A DNA stretch of 64,000 nucleotides from Numida meleagris (Eukaryota; Chordata; Aves; Galliformes; Numididae), in NCBI RefSeq assembly GCF_002078875.1, contig NC_034438.1, positions 16,449,149 through 16,513,148 of the forward strand, in the 5' to 3' direction. This document shows positions 12,638 to 24,500 of the stretch, piece by piece. Each line of letters begins with the position of its first letter. Position 1 is the stretch's first letter. The position numbers and the translations under genes are program-made. Below the pieces are notes generated by a model. That model was not told the DNA's origin. It ran no database searches and saw only the letters and a program-made list of their open reading frames with translations.

Positions 12638-14231
12638 TTAAACACAACCACTGAGCATTATAAGTTCAGCAAATTTGGTTTATTTACTGCCATGTTGCTT
12701 CCTTACGTATTTAAAGGCATACTTTCTTTTTATATTTCAGATATTACTTAAGCAGCCATACATCATCTCTAGAATGATACAAATTAAGGCTTAATTAAGA
12801 TGCAAGATCTCTTCCTCAAGCAGAACGGTTGGATTCTATTAGGCTTTTGCAGGAGTCCCATTTGATATTAGAGACAGTAACAAAGGAAATGTCACATATG
12901 CAAGGTAGCTAAAAAGTATATGCCCAGTTTCACAGATGAAGAGCTGAAAGTATAGATTAAAATCCTCATATTGGCAAGTTGCTTCACGTGTTTGATTATC
13001 ATCTGTGAGCAGGTGAGTAAATATTTCACTTTTGACTTTTAGGCCATTTTTTCCAATTCTTCGCTCCCTCCCCCATTCCAAGCTTCTTGGAATAATCTAG
13101 GTAATGGCTAGCCATAAGAAAAACAAAAGTACTTTTTTGGAACTGACACCAGCTCAGACTTGTTCTTTTCTGAGGCTATGCCTTGGAGAAGCTCAAGAAA
13201 CTTGCTACTTCTACATAAAAACTATCCCCTCCATAAAGATCCTAAAATAGATTTAGTTATGAATGGGCTCTGGCAGCACCTGGATCTCCGCATTTTGTGA
13301 CCCCAGAACGGCAATGAGACAGCTGAGTTGGTAAGGAGGTGTGACTATTTCTTGGCTTTCCTTATGCCCTTTTCTTTTTGAAAACATGGGAATTATTAGT
13401 GCTTACTATCTAGCTATTCACTAAATTCCATGTAAAGGAGTGAATATATCCTGGCTCATTATCTTGCCAGAAGCTAGACTTCTAAGGCAAGTAAGAACAG
13501 AAAAAGGTGCAGAGAGCTTGCTTGCTCCTCAGAGAAAGACAACCTGTCCTTCTTTGGATCACATACTGAGATATAGTAAATTACAGTAATATGGAATTAT
13601 GAAAAATTGAGAATTTCTGAGTCTCTTCTCCAGTATATACTGGATTATGTTAGTTATAAGGTACTCTTTCTTATCCATGACTCTCTACTTTTTCATATCC
13701 TTGTGATATAACTACAAAAGGTGCTAATTTTCTTTTCCCTTCCAGATCAGTTTGAATGTTCAAATTTCAGGGGGTTTAGAGTAGAGTAAGATCAAATTTT
13801 GTTGACAAATACATTTCTCATACTTATGAGTAGGTTTATATATAAAGAATTGCAACATGATGAACAAATTTTGTCCTATTACACCACATTTGCAGCTGTA
13901 TTGGTAGTCACAGTGCTATGTATTTGCCACATGAATAGCTCTTGAAAGGATAGCTGAGACTTCTCCTTGGCACAAAGCCATGAAGACAAGATACTAAAAC
14001 CTATTAACAGTGCATCAGGACTGTGAATTAAAGAATCCTGTGGAACCATAAACTGTCTAGAAAGAAAATTAGAAAAATAATAAAATTTGATCAGAGAGTT
14101 AATATATTTTTATTAGTGCCTGGCAGCACACTAGTAATAGACCATTTAAATGTGCACAGCAATATAACTGACTTGTGTCAGATGCATAGTCATGAAGAAG
14201 TCTGCAGACAGTCAAGTATTTATAGCTAATT

Positions 14232-14250
14232 AAAAAAAAAAAAAAAAAAA
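14232..14250. repeat. Poly(A) run, A19
   Basis: Nineteen consecutive A residues directly after TAATT. There is no polyadenylation signal or retroposed body upstream. Confidence 0.95.
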
Positions 14251-15529
14251 GAACCCGACTAGATTTAGCATAGATGTTCTCTGTATTTCTCAACATGATA
14301 TTCTCTGAAACCTGGAGATTCTCGAAGTGAATTAAAACATTACAGAATGCTTCCAGGCTATCAATGACAATAATCAAAGAGCATGAACTGCTGGGAAACT
14401 AGAATTCCACTTTTAAACCCCAAACTACCTATAAAGCTCAAAACACAGTCCTCTGATCCTCCTCAGACCCTGTCTAAACAAGGTAAAAATAGCTGTTCCT
14501 TGCACAGATTTACCCTATCCAGAAGATGAATGCTGTAAGCTTGTGCTATGATTCTGCCAGTGCCTGCAAAAAGTAATATTTCTAGGTATGTCTGGCCCAT
14601 TAGTAAAGAACATTAGAGCAAGTCTCAGGAATAAAATTACTACCTTTTCTCATAACATACTACAAAATGAGTATAAAGAATTTTGTAAATTGGCCTTTAT
14701 ACTTCCTCAAACACTTCAGTCCTGAGAAGTCAGATGTTATGGATGTAGAAAGTCTTATATTGAAATACGGAAAAAAATCAAGAGTTTTAAGTAGTTTCAG
14801 GCTCTTTTTCTGTCTTTCCAATTTACCTTCTGTGGTAATACAAAGCTAACATTAATTCATTTTAGATACTGGTGCATTTGGGAAGTCTGTGGACAAAGAG
14901 TCTATGAACTTGAAAATTCTCTGGATAAATACAAACAGAACATCAGACCATTAGCTGACTAATGGAAATATTAATGGTACGTTTTTGTTGTTCTCCTTCC
15001 CCCCAAAATGGTCTTACTATATACTTGTTAAGATATCTATATGCACTTACACAGAATTTGAAGATAGAAACGAAAAACATCAAAGAAAAAGGAGAAAATA
15101 AACATGGCTACCTCTCCATTCCTTCCCTTCTCCTCAGCTGAGTGCCTGTCCTGTGCTTACCTTGCTCTGATCTTTCAAGTCCACCTAACTGGACAAGAAC
15201 CATCTGCTGCAACACCACATCCCACAAGAACAGGAACTGCATGGAGAACCATAGCATCACTGAGCCCACAGGCTGTTTTCTCATGACTGCTGAAAATGTG
15301 TCTAAGAGACAGGTCATACTGCCTTCCATCTCCCACAGAACAGATTGTAGTGACTCAGGATCCTGCTGGGTCAAAAGAAGTCAGCCAGGCCAACCTGCCT
15401 CTTTCATACACAGAATGAATTCACTCCTCTTACGGTCACTCTGCAAATCCTATTTTTAAAGCATTTGAATATGTTCTGATGTGCTTTATAGCAGCCACAA
15501 TCAAAACTTCAGGACATTCTATGAGATGA

Positions 15530-15592
15530 GACATGCATAATTTTTAAGGTCCTCTTCAACCCAAGGCATTCTACGATTCTGTGAGATAATTC
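15530..15592 (+). mobile_element. CR1 3' tail remnant
   Basis: A very short CR1 end in plus orientation. It shows the diagnostic 3' UTR block AAGGTCCTCTTCAACCC at 15549-15565, which matches the AGGTC(C/T)-TTCCAACC block of the larger copies here, followed by ATTCTACGATTCTGTG, two diverged copies of the CR1 terminal unit. The left limit is uncertain because upstream sequence has decayed or was never copied. Confidence 0.7.
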
Positions 15593-16383
15593 TGGGACAA
15601 CTGGGTAAGGGGAATGGTTTTTGTTAATGTATTGGCTTCTAACAATGCTTGATTAAGCTATACCAAACAAGCTAGATGTATCACAAACACATTTTCTTTG
15701 CTTACTTACAAAACCCGGAGTCCTAACACCTTGTTGCATTAATAAAAAAAATAATTCTAGATCGGGAAATCATGCACACATTTATGTGAGTCAATTTCAT
15801 GAGGAGATTGTAAGAATGATACAGAGAATGGAAATAGCTATTGCAGAAGACAGAATATCTTTAAATAATAAAAGTGTGTAAACTCCAAAGCAGAAAAGCT
15901 TCCTTTTTGTCCTTCTGCTTCCTGTGTAATAGAAATTATTCTGACACTTATAGGAAAAAAGATGTTTATATACTGAACTTTCCTTGTTTTCTTCTTATTC
16001 TCTCCCTAAATACACACAAAGAAATCAGCAGAACAGTGGAAAAACCCAAACACTCCCCCAAAATTTTAGAAACCATTGAAAAAGGGCTAGCTGAAGTTGA
16101 CAGAGGGACATTGTTATTCCTGTGTAACATGGATGGAACTTAGACACGAAATCTTCATACAGAAAGACAGCTGTATGTACATAAGCAACATATTATGTAG
16201 ACTCAAAAAAAAAAAAAAAAAGTTAAGATATGAAGCATTGCTAGCTGACCTGAATATACATGTCAGGAAATGGGATAAAATCTCATCTGGGACAAGTGAA
16301 GAGAAAAGCACTCTGGAGGTTTTATATCAAAGAACAAAGTTCTTGCTCCAGTGCAGAGGTCTGTGTTCTACATGATACCTACC
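15593..16383. other. Non-coding DNA, no gene seen
   Basis: AT-rich sequence with an A17 run at 16205-16221. Open frames at 15874-16143 and 16097-16375 (+) are short and carry no recognisable domain. Confidence 0.5.
16205..16221. repeat. Poly(A) run, A17
   Basis: Seventeen consecutive A residues. Simple repeat, no retroposon body recognised. Confidence 0.95.
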
Positions 16384-16732
16384 TGTTGAACTACTGTAGT
16401 CCTCTCCTTTCAAAGGCAAAAATGCTTCTGTGCTAAAGACAACAGAAGCTTAATACAGAATGTACAAACCAACTGAACAGCATGGATCATAAAATGAGAA
16501 ACTGTGGGAATACAAGAAAGAATATTCAGAACAGAAGCCGCGGAGCAAGATAAACAGCATGAGAAAGCAAGGCTGAGAACCAAGGACATCTCCAGAAGAA
16601 GAGAAAAGCAAAAGGAATGTCTCATGGCTCTGATTGGATAAGTGCCTGCATGCACAGTTAAGGAGTGTTTGTGGAATACCTTGTTGACATGTAAAGGCGG
16701 ATGGGAAAGCTAAAAAAGGAAACTTGTGACCG

Positions 16733-16740
16733 TATATAAG
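16733..16740 (+). promoter_or_regulatory. TATA box of the probable LTR
   Basis: TATATAAG, placed 17 bases before an AATAAA. In an LTR this would set the U3/R start about 25-30 bases downstream. It is inferred from spacing and not tested. Confidence 0.5.
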
Positions 16741-16756
16741 TGATGTGAGAACCTGT

Positions 16757-16762
16757 AATAAA
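16757..16762 (+). terminator. Polyadenylation signal of the probable LTR
   Basis: AATAAA just downstream of the TATA box, the usual order in a retroviral LTR whose R region is short. The sequence about 15-35 bases downstream contains GT-rich stretches (GAGTCTGTGCC), compatible with a downstream element. Confidence 0.5.
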
Positions 16763-16805
16763 TGATTTGGATTGGTCACATCTGAGTCTGTGCCTGGTTG
16801 CCACA

Positions 16806-17689
16806 AGAAACTTTTATGTTTCAGGTTGCAAGTGATAAGTTAGCGTTACTAGTCTGATTACTGCAACTGATGGCACTTCCTATTTTGCTGCTGGAGGATC
16901 AGATGTGGGTCCATGTCCATCTCAGGACTACCATGGAATACAGTAAGAGAGTGACATAGCTGGCAGACTGAAACCAGACAGCTACCATGCTGCTCAAGCA
17001 ATTATTTCTGGATATTGGCCTTGTATGACTCTCTGCAGTCACATATCTCAAACTCAGAGGAGTTATTTTTTCCATTTTGAGGGCCCTCATGTTCCAAGGC
17101 ACAGACACTGAAAAGCAGTACTAAGTCTCAGCTTTAACCACAAACTGTTGTGACAGCGAGGAAGAATTGTACACAGAGACCATGTCCTCCCCAGCTCCCA
17201 TTGAGGGCAACAAGAAGTTCAACTGCAACCATTAATGTTAGATTTACAAACTGCTCATGGAACGGCAGTATGGCTGAGGGCAAAGGCATCCAGCTGAGAA
17301 AAAAGCTTTTAAATGGAAAGAAAGAAATATTAACCTGAAGAAACTGGGATTTTCTCATGGGAATATCCTGATGGAAACTCTAACAATCTAGTATGAGAGA
17401 CATCTTTTTTTTATTAAGAGTTCAGTAGACTCATATAGATTTTCTTGCATGGAAAAGAGACAGAAAAACATACATAGAAAATACACAAAAAGAATACCAC
17501 CGGTGAAATGAACAAAGTAACTATCTTGAACAACTCAACTACAGACATGAAAGCTGAAATTTTCTACATATTCTAAGCTCCAGACACTGATTTGTCAAAG
17601 TTGTTAACATTTCATGGAAACTTCCAGATTCTAACGAAGTGCCTACTGAGTTTTTGATTGCTAATATTTAACACAGAAAAGTTCTCTCA
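16806..17689. other. Non-coding DNA, no gene seen
   Basis: The stretch between the probable LTR and an old CR1 fragment. Short open frames occur on both strands (for example 16899-17108 and 17134-17358, minus), none with a recognisable domain. No retroviral internal sequence was recognised here, which supports a solo LTR upstream. Confidence 0.5.
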
Positions 17690-18180
17690 ACCCCAGGTCC
17701 CTTCCTGCTGCACTGTTCCCCAGCTACTCACCTCCCATCTGTGCCTGAGTCCAGCATTACTCAATCCTCAGTGCAGCACCAGCATTTTCCTTGGTTGAAC
17801 TCATGATGCAAATGATTGCCCAGTGTTCCAGTGTCTCTAGATCCTTGCTGAGGATTCACCCAGATCCAGGTCCTGCATCCAGATCACTGATTAAAATGTT
17901 GCCCTGGAACTGAGCCTTGGGGAATACCACTGGAGACCATCTGCAAGCCAGATGTAATCCCATTTATTACATCCCTTTGAGATCCACTGTTCAGCTAGTT
18001 CATCACCAGGCAATGTGTGAACCTGTTTGTCTCACAGTTGAACAGTCTGTCCAGAAGAATGCCACAAGGCATCAAGGCCTTACTAAACTCCAGAAAGATT
18101 TCATCCACCGTCTTCCCTACATTCACCTTATCACAGAAGGAGACAAAATTACTAACTATTAACTCTGAGTAGTTATAAAC
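17690..18180 (-). mobile_element. Old internal CR1 fragment (reverse transcriptase region)
   Basis: Antisense to the plus strand, this piece matches the order of the middle of CR1 ORF2. Reading the plus strand left to right it gives the complement of the post-polymerase block (TTGGTTGAACTCATGATGC), then CAGATCACTGATTAAAATGTTG and TTGGGGAATACCACT (the PQG...N-IF-NDL region), and finally AAGGCCTTACTAAACTCCAG, the complement of the YLDFSKAFD motif A region. The segment that should encode the catalytic FADD/YADD box, expected near 17840-17860, appears deleted. It has neither a CR1 5' nor 3' end and no long open frame, so it is an old, doubly truncated copy. It is not collinear with the CR1 at 18891-19357, so the two are separate insertions. 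Confidence 0.85.
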
Positions 18181-18890
18181 ATGCTGAATAGCTTTAAGAG
18201 GTGGAATCTTTATGGGACCTTTTAGTATTTCTATAAAAAGCTTTGCTGAATCAAGGCTTAAACACTAAGAAGTACTACTAACTTACACTCCACAAAAGAA
18301 TCTTTGCTGCATCTTCCTCTCTTCCCTAATTCCAGAAGTATCTGCACACACTTTACCGTCCCTAATGGCCCATTTTTTGCCCTTGACATGTGGCACTAAG
18401 CTCCATGAAGAACAGATTTCACAAAGACACTGCAGAAGAAGCTGCAGAAGGAAGTTGACTTCCTGGAATGTCAAGAGCACAGTATGAATTTTCACCAACA
18501 TGCAATGTCAAAAATTATCAGCAATGAATTTAGACCAGACTTTTCAAATGAGAAGGCTACAGTTCAATTCCTAACCCAGATCACTGATCAGTTTTCAGAG
18601 ATGGTAAGAACTCACAAAATTTAGTGTTTCGGGACTTCAACATCACTGAAACATAAAGCCATTTTGAAGTGCCTAAATATAAATTACTTAACATACCTTT
18701 AGAATGGACCAGCAAATCCCTTGTTTTAATATTTTTGTGATGAGAAAATTAAAATTAGAGAGTATTTTATTCCAAATAAATGACCAACGAGATATCCCAA
18801 AACTATGTGGTGGCCTTCCATTTTATAACAGTGCACTGCCCTAACATTATATCTACCTGAAACCAAGTTTCAGGTATCTAGAAAGCTATA
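18181..18890. other. Non-coding DNA between two CR1 copies
   Basis: AT-rich sequence without a recognisable gene. The minus-strand open frame at 18283-18501 has no recognisable domain. Confidence 0.5.
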
Positions 18891-19357
18891 GAATTATAGA
18901 ATCATAGAATTAGGTAGGCTGGAAAAGACCTACAAGATCATCCAGTCCAACCATCCACCTACCACCAATAACCTCACTAAACCATGTCTCTCAACGCTAT
19001 ATCTAAACGTTTCTTGAACACCTCCAGGGACGGTGACTCAACCACCTCCCTGGGCAGCCCGTTCCAGCTGGCCTGACCACTCTTTCAGAAAAGTAGTATT
19101 TCCTAATGTCCAGTCTAAATCTCCCCTGGCGCAACTTGAGGCCATTCCCCCTCGACCAGTCACTAGTTACAAGAGAGAAGAGGCTGACCCCCAGCTCACT
19201 ACAACCTCCCTTCAGGTAGTTATAGAGAGCAATAAGGTCTCCCCTGAGCCTCCTCTTCTCCAGATTGAACAATCCCAGCTCCCTCAGCTGCTCCTCATAA
19301 CGCCTGTGCTCCAGACCCTTCACCAGCTTCGTCACCTTCCTCTGAACACGCTCCATA
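18891..19357 (-). mobile_element. CR1 LINE, 5'-truncated 3' end
   Basis: CR1 3' end in minus orientation. Its terminus on the plus strand is the complement of the tail repeat (TAGAATTATAGAATCATAGAAT, about 18891-18911), followed by the 3' UTR complement with GGAAAAGACC and CCAGTCCAACCATCCACC, then the antisense ORF2 C-terminus. Similarity stops abruptly after ACACGCTCCA near 19355, which marks the 5' truncation point. It belongs to the same broad lineage as the copies at 1312 and 45134, because it shares the [14 protein letters not shown] block. Confidence 0.93.
19003..19356 (-). pseudogene. CR1 ORF2 C-terminal fragment, frameshifted
   Basis: Read on the minus strand, it begins [17 protein letters not shown] and continues through [31 protein letters not shown] and [17 protein letters not shown] to the block FSERVVR. 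There the frame is lost: the expected HWNRLP appears in a different frame, and the plus strand reads CCAGCTGGCCTGACC where the other copies imply a shorter segment, so about two extra bases at 19064-19075 probably cause the shift. Only the C-terminal ORF2 region is present, without endonuclease or polymerase. Confidence 0.85.
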
Positions 19358-20892
19358 GCTCCACACTATGTTCAAAAGTGTTCTGTTGTTCTTGGAAACA
19401 GATTGTTTCCAACATGGAAAACAGAAAAAAAAAGGACTGACATTCTTTGAAATACACACTTTTGAATCATTTTTCCTCTCGATTGAGATTTTTGTAGGAA
19501 TATGATTGCAAATCATTCAGGGAAAAAAAAACAAACACCAACATCTCCATAGATGGTCAAATCACCCCACAGCTGAAATACATCCACACAAAGCCTAAAA
19601 ATAAAACAGGAATTATGCATCCAACTAAAATGAGTGTTATCTATTACAAAGAGAAGAAGAATGCAGCGTAGAGTGAACACAAACCAAAGCACGCTTAAAA
19701 GGGAGACCACACCATCCTGCATTACAGCAACTGCTAATGTACAAGCAACAGCTACAACTATGAAACAATGATCATGTAAAACCACTCTAGATACAGTTCC
19801 GCACAAGACTTCACCGTAACTGGTCACTGTCATTTGCTGTTGATGCAAAAGATTAGCAGAGAAACAGAACATGACTGGCAGAAGTTTGCTGGAAGCATAA
19901 GCCCTCTCTCCCACATACTACCCAGATCCTATCTAGCATACTCCTGGAAGCCATGTACGCAGGGCAGAACCTTAGTACAGGTTCCAAAAAGCAAATAAAC
20001 TGTTTCTTGAAAAAATCCAAAGCTAGAAAATGAATTCCTGTGGAACAGAAAGCCACTTCTTAATATGTCAATATTGACCACCAAAATTAATCTGTCAATA
20101 ATCATCTGTTTCTGATATGGTATCAGGATGAATCTGTAATCAGGTTATGCAGCAGCAGAATGATAAGAATATAAGGTGAGAAAAATTCCCTCTTAAAAAC
20201 AATATTAATGGAGCTAAAGTATGCATGTTACCACATGATTTTATAAACATTCGTCTGCATATTCAAAGAATGAACCATTACTTCAGGTTAGAGAATGGGA
20301 GATTTTTTCTCCTTCATAGAGAAATTCACATCTATCTACATCAAAAAAGCTCCTCATGGTGCTAAGACGTAAAACGCTCTCATTCCTAGAGTTCAAATGT
20401 TGTATTATCAATAATAACAATTTACATACATACATCATACACCATATAATAGAAGGTGCCTGGAATATTTGTAAAATTTCTAATAAATTGCCAACTTAGG
20501 ATAGCCCACATACATTTGCTTCACTTCCATCTGCCAAAAAATGTGATACAATGAGTATATGGTGCCTACTATTATTTCTTTGTTCTTATTTGCAACTGGA
20601 ATTATCAAACATTTTATTAGGAAAAATGTTTAAAAAGTAAGTTTTGGAGAGAAGCAACTTCCTCAGTGCTTTTCACCACATCTGTTTCCTCTTACATAAA
20701 CAGTACACAGTATGTCACTAATGACTGAAGTTCAATGAAGGAAAATTAGACATCTAAAAACAAATACAGATGCATCAGACTGATCTAGTTAAACAAGACT
20801 GCATGTTGTAATGTTTTTTTTTTCTCCAGCTAAGTTTCTTAGTCTCTGTGTTTCACTTGGTGAAATTATCTACCTATTCATGAATATGGGTC
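19358..20892. other. Non-coding DNA, no gene seen
   Basis: Includes a 133-codon minus-strand open frame at 19513-19914 whose translation is hydrophobic and Cys/Val-rich but matches no family I recognise. Its length is within chance expectation for 64 kb. The rest is AT-rich and unannotated. Confidence 0.5.
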
Positions 20893-21515
20893 ACACAGAA
20901 TCACAGAACTGCAGGGGTTGGAGGGGACCTCAAGAGATCATTGAGTCCAAGACACCTGTCAAAAAGTTCCCTACAATAGGTTGCACGAGTAAGCATCCAG
21001 CTAGGTCTTGAATACCTCCATAGAAGGAGACTCCATAACCTCTCTGGGCAGCCTACTCCAGCGTTCTGTCACCCTTACTGTAAAGAAGTTCTTCTGTATG
21101 TTTATGTGGAACTTTCTGTGTTCAAGTTCTAGGCCATTGCTCCTTGTCCCACCGCTACATACCATCGAGAAGAGCCCAGCCTCATCCATTTGCCTCCTAC
21201 CTCCCTTTAGATATTTATTAACATTTATCAGTTCCCCTCTCAGACTTCTTTTTGCCCAGGCTGAACAGAACCAGGTTACTCAGTCTTTCCTCATATGGGA
21301 GATGCTCCAGGCTCTTAATCATCTTTGTGGCACTCTACTGGACTCCTTCGAGGAGATCCCTGTCTTTTCTGAACTGAGGAGCCGAGAACTGGACAGTGTA
21401 TTCTAAATGTGGCCTCATCAGGGCAAAGCAGAGGGGGATAATCACCTCCCTCAATCTGCTGGCCACAGTATTTTTAATGCATCCCAGGACACCACTGACC
21501 AGGATGCCATTTTAA
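20893..21515 (-). mobile_element. CR1 LINE, 5'-truncated, second lineage
   Basis: CR1 3' part in minus orientation. It starts with the complement of the tail repeat (CACAGAATCACAGAACTG) and the 3' UTR block GGTTGGAGGGGACCTC, followed by the antisense ORF2 C-terminus and the region just after the polymerase, ending near CATCCCAGGACACC at about 21490-21515. The encoded C-terminal block HRKFHINIQKNFFTVRVTERW resembles the copy at 44131-45133 (HRKFHTNMQRNFFTV) and not the [14 protein letters not shown] type of the other copies. At least two CR1 lineages are therefore represented in the window. Confidence 0.92.
21001..21406 (-). pseudogene. CR1 ORF2 C-terminal fragment, broken
   Basis: Antisense coding remnant. 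The clearest open part, 21001-21189, gives LFSMVCSGGTRSNGLELEHR, then NFFTVRVTERWSRLPREV and ESPSMEVFKT. Upstream codons (towards 21406) carry the corresponding LGLFS and RRGLRG-type region, but with stops and shifts. No polymerase or endonuclease domain is present. Confidence 0.75.
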
Positions 21516-24500
21516 CTTGTGCATTATACATATCTATTTTATACAGTAGCTGAAAAGTAATGCTAATCACCAAACAGGTCGTGAAGCCACTATTCAGAAA
21601 CTGCATGTACCTCACTGTCACTCTGTGTACTAAAGTTTCAGTATTAACAACTCTATGAGGTATTGCACCTATACTAACCCAGTATAGAATACGAACAAGA
21701 TCTTGGAGAATCTAAACACAAACTAATGAAGACTGACTAGGAAGAATGTTACAAAATTAAGAAAATTGCTCTAAATTTCAGACAATAAACAAGACTTGAA
21801 ATAGGCCCCCTTATTAAGAGTAAGATGCATTACACTGTACTGCATATCAAAATACCCACATTGTACCCATATTCATAAAAGATGATGCTAGTCATCTTCC
21901 AAAGCAATGTCCTTAGAACTATTTTTAAAGTGTGTTTAATAATCAGAAGTCATCTTTGCCACAACACAAGTCTTTAGTGAGACATTTTAATAAAAACAAA
22001 AATCTCTCACTTTTTCTAAACACAGGAAGCAATGCTGAATTGTCTGAGAAGAGAGGAAGGAGGGATGTTTCTGGACATGGCAACATAGGAAAAGTCTCAA
22101 TCAGAGAACAGAAGCCCCTGGAATATGGGCAACTCCAATGACAGAAATGCATATCATGCATCATCACCCATTAAAAAAAAATTAAGTATCATTTCCTATA
22201 CGGTATCTGAATATAAATGTATAAATCTATATATAAATTAAAAGAAAACCTTATAAAAACAGATTTAAAAATCCAATCATTTGTGAACAGGAAGATTACA
22301 GTAAATGACAGGAGTTTTGATTAACATCAAAAGTTCAATCAAACCAATAACACTTACAAACATACCCATGGGGCTCCACCCCAGTCATGCACTAAGGACA
22401 AACACTGCTTCCACAAAACAAAACTAAGAATCAGAACTTTAGTTTTCAACATTTTAGGGGGAAAAAATAAAATAGAACCTGAAAGAATAGAAGGGCATTA
22501 AAGGTTTGAGTTTTTTTAAACAAGGAAAAAAACCAATCACATGATGTTAAGAAATAAAAAAGAGAGAAAAAAAAATTAGGGTGACTATTAATCTGTAGAA
22601 GCCAACTGCAGGTTTCCACCAATACAAATAAATTTTTAAAATTACAGCAGGACTGGTAGGCCAAATACATCAAGGGCTATATATCCCTAAGCTTCATGGG
22701 ATGATTGTGATGCTGAGACAAAATAATTGATACCGTGATGCGGCGCAGTTTGGGCCATTTAGTACTTTTGCAGGCAAGGAGGAAACATTCCCCAGATACA
22801 GAACACCAGTAATCGGACTGTTACACGATGAGCATGGCAGCTTCTAGGTTTCTATCATATACCATTTTGCCTTATATTATTGTTACACTGCTTAAAAACA
22901 ATAGAAGCATGTGCTTTAACCTTGTACTCCAGACAGGGGGCTGCTGGATGTGACTTTCAGAGGATTACTGAGTGCAGGATACTCAGAATACTGTAAGCGG
23001 CGATAAATAATTCAAACATCACTCAGAGATACCAAAAGATATCCACAGCTGAGCTACAAACTGAAGCAGAGGAACTCATGTACACAACACACCCTTTGTA
23101 GCAAGCAAACCTCAGAGCTCCCAAACTTCCTGGTTGTTCTGCTCCTCACTTAAGGTAAAAGAAAAAAAATGAAAAAAATGCAAAATGTTTTGAATTTACA
23201 GACTGTTACTGGGTTTCTTAGCAGTCAGCCCTGGGTTATTTACGGGGAGATTATTTTCATATGATGGATAACAGAAGTAAACTGAATTTATGTAAAGCAT
23301 TACGTATGAAGTGAGACTAAATCTTACATTGTTTTCACCAACAACAGACTTGGGAATCAATGAGATTAGAAACATTAAGGTATAAAAGAAGCCCATGTGA
23401 TCTTAGTTTCTCTGTAAGCAGCAGGTGTGGGCCAAAAGGATTGCTCTGCTGGAGGTATCATAGCCAGACCACAGCATGGATTTGCTTACAGCATTCTTTG
23501 GCTGTATGTCCCCCACATTTTGATTTCTTTCTAGTTTTGGCTGGTGCACAGGCAGAAAAACTTAAGGAGACTGAAAATCCATGGCTGACAGAGATGTTCA
23601 GGGATGATAATGATCTTAAAATGACATTAAGAGTCCAACTATCTTCCCTCACATATTTTCCTGCCATTTAACCTGTTCCCTGTAAATCCCACCTGGCTTT
23701 TTCAGCACAGTTTCACATCACAGGTTTTGTGATTTACAAGGCTTTTTTTCCCCTCCAGAACTCTTTTTTCCAAAATGCATCATGAAAAGATACCTGTAAA
23801 AATTATAATTTTGATTTTAAAAGCTCAGTACGGAATCATTAGAAATGACCACCTTGATTTTTCAGAAGCACCCTTCAGGATATGGAATTGGTGAGTACTC
23901 CATTTTAAAATGCTGCTTATTAGTTTTGTAGAGCTAGCCCTTGTTTACTATTGTGAATTGTCTTGGATGAATTCATTTTGTTTGGTTATCCCAACAAAGG
24001 GGAATGGACATTTTGTTTCCCTGGCTGTAATGTACAGACCATACTTATTTTGACCCACACTCCAAAATATTGTTACTTACATCATCGAAAGCCTGGAAAA
24101 TTCAATACCCTGTGAACAAACTTATTAAAACCTTTGAAAAAATACACCTTTTCTGAAAGTGGTATGGTATAATAAATAACTGCTGAATGTTTAGTCTTCA
24201 GATAAACAGAATAGCTTTTCGTGTACGAGGAAGAGACAGTGGCATGTTTCAGCAATGCACTTTCTAAAGCCTTTGTATTACCATGAAGCATTTGGCTAAG
24301 TATCAATGCAATGAGATCAGACTGAAGTTCATTGAGTTACACAGTGATCTCATTTATTGTTGTTTTTGGAAGACAAGGTTAGGTAGGCTATATTTTCATA
24401 CTAACATCTGCAGAGCATTCCAAAATCCTGGCATAGCCAGTGACATGTAAGTTCCCAGTCTTGTGATTTATCTTCCTCCAGTACACATAAATTAGTGTGC

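Larger units (their letters stand above)
12437..15529. other. Non-coding DNA, no gene seen
   Basis: AT-rich sequence containing a (TTTA)n tract at 12615-12637 and an A19 run at 14232-14250. Between 15108 and 15459 both strands have overlapping open frames (88 codons minus, 105 codons plus), but neither has a recognisable motif or a repeat match, so I do not call a gene. Confidence 0.5.
16384..16805 (+). mobile_element. Probable solo LTR of an avian endogenous retrovirus
   Basis: The segment has the architecture of a retroviral long terminal repeat in plus orientation. A possible left end TGTTGAAC at 16384 and right end TTGCCACA at 16805 give TG...CA termini. Near the right end a TATA box (TATATAAG, 16733-16740) is followed 17 bases later by a polyadenylation signal (AATAAA, 16757-16762), leaving room for a short R and a U5 of about 40 bases. 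Such compact spacing is typical of avian retroviral LTRs. No primer-binding site, gag, pol or env sequence flanks it, so a solo LTR left by recombination is most likely. I could not find a matching target-site duplication (CTACC on the left, AGAAA on the right), so both ends are approximate and the family is unassigned. Confidence 0.5.

Noticed and set aside
19033..19440. 135-codon plus-strand frame
   Set aside because: It is the antisense shadow of the minus-strand CR1 ORF2 fragment and runs past the CR1 5' edge.
19513..19914. 133-codon hydrophobic minus-strand frame, possibly membrane protein
   Set aside because: Hydrophobicity follows from T-rich codons; there is no family resemblance and the length is within chance for the window.
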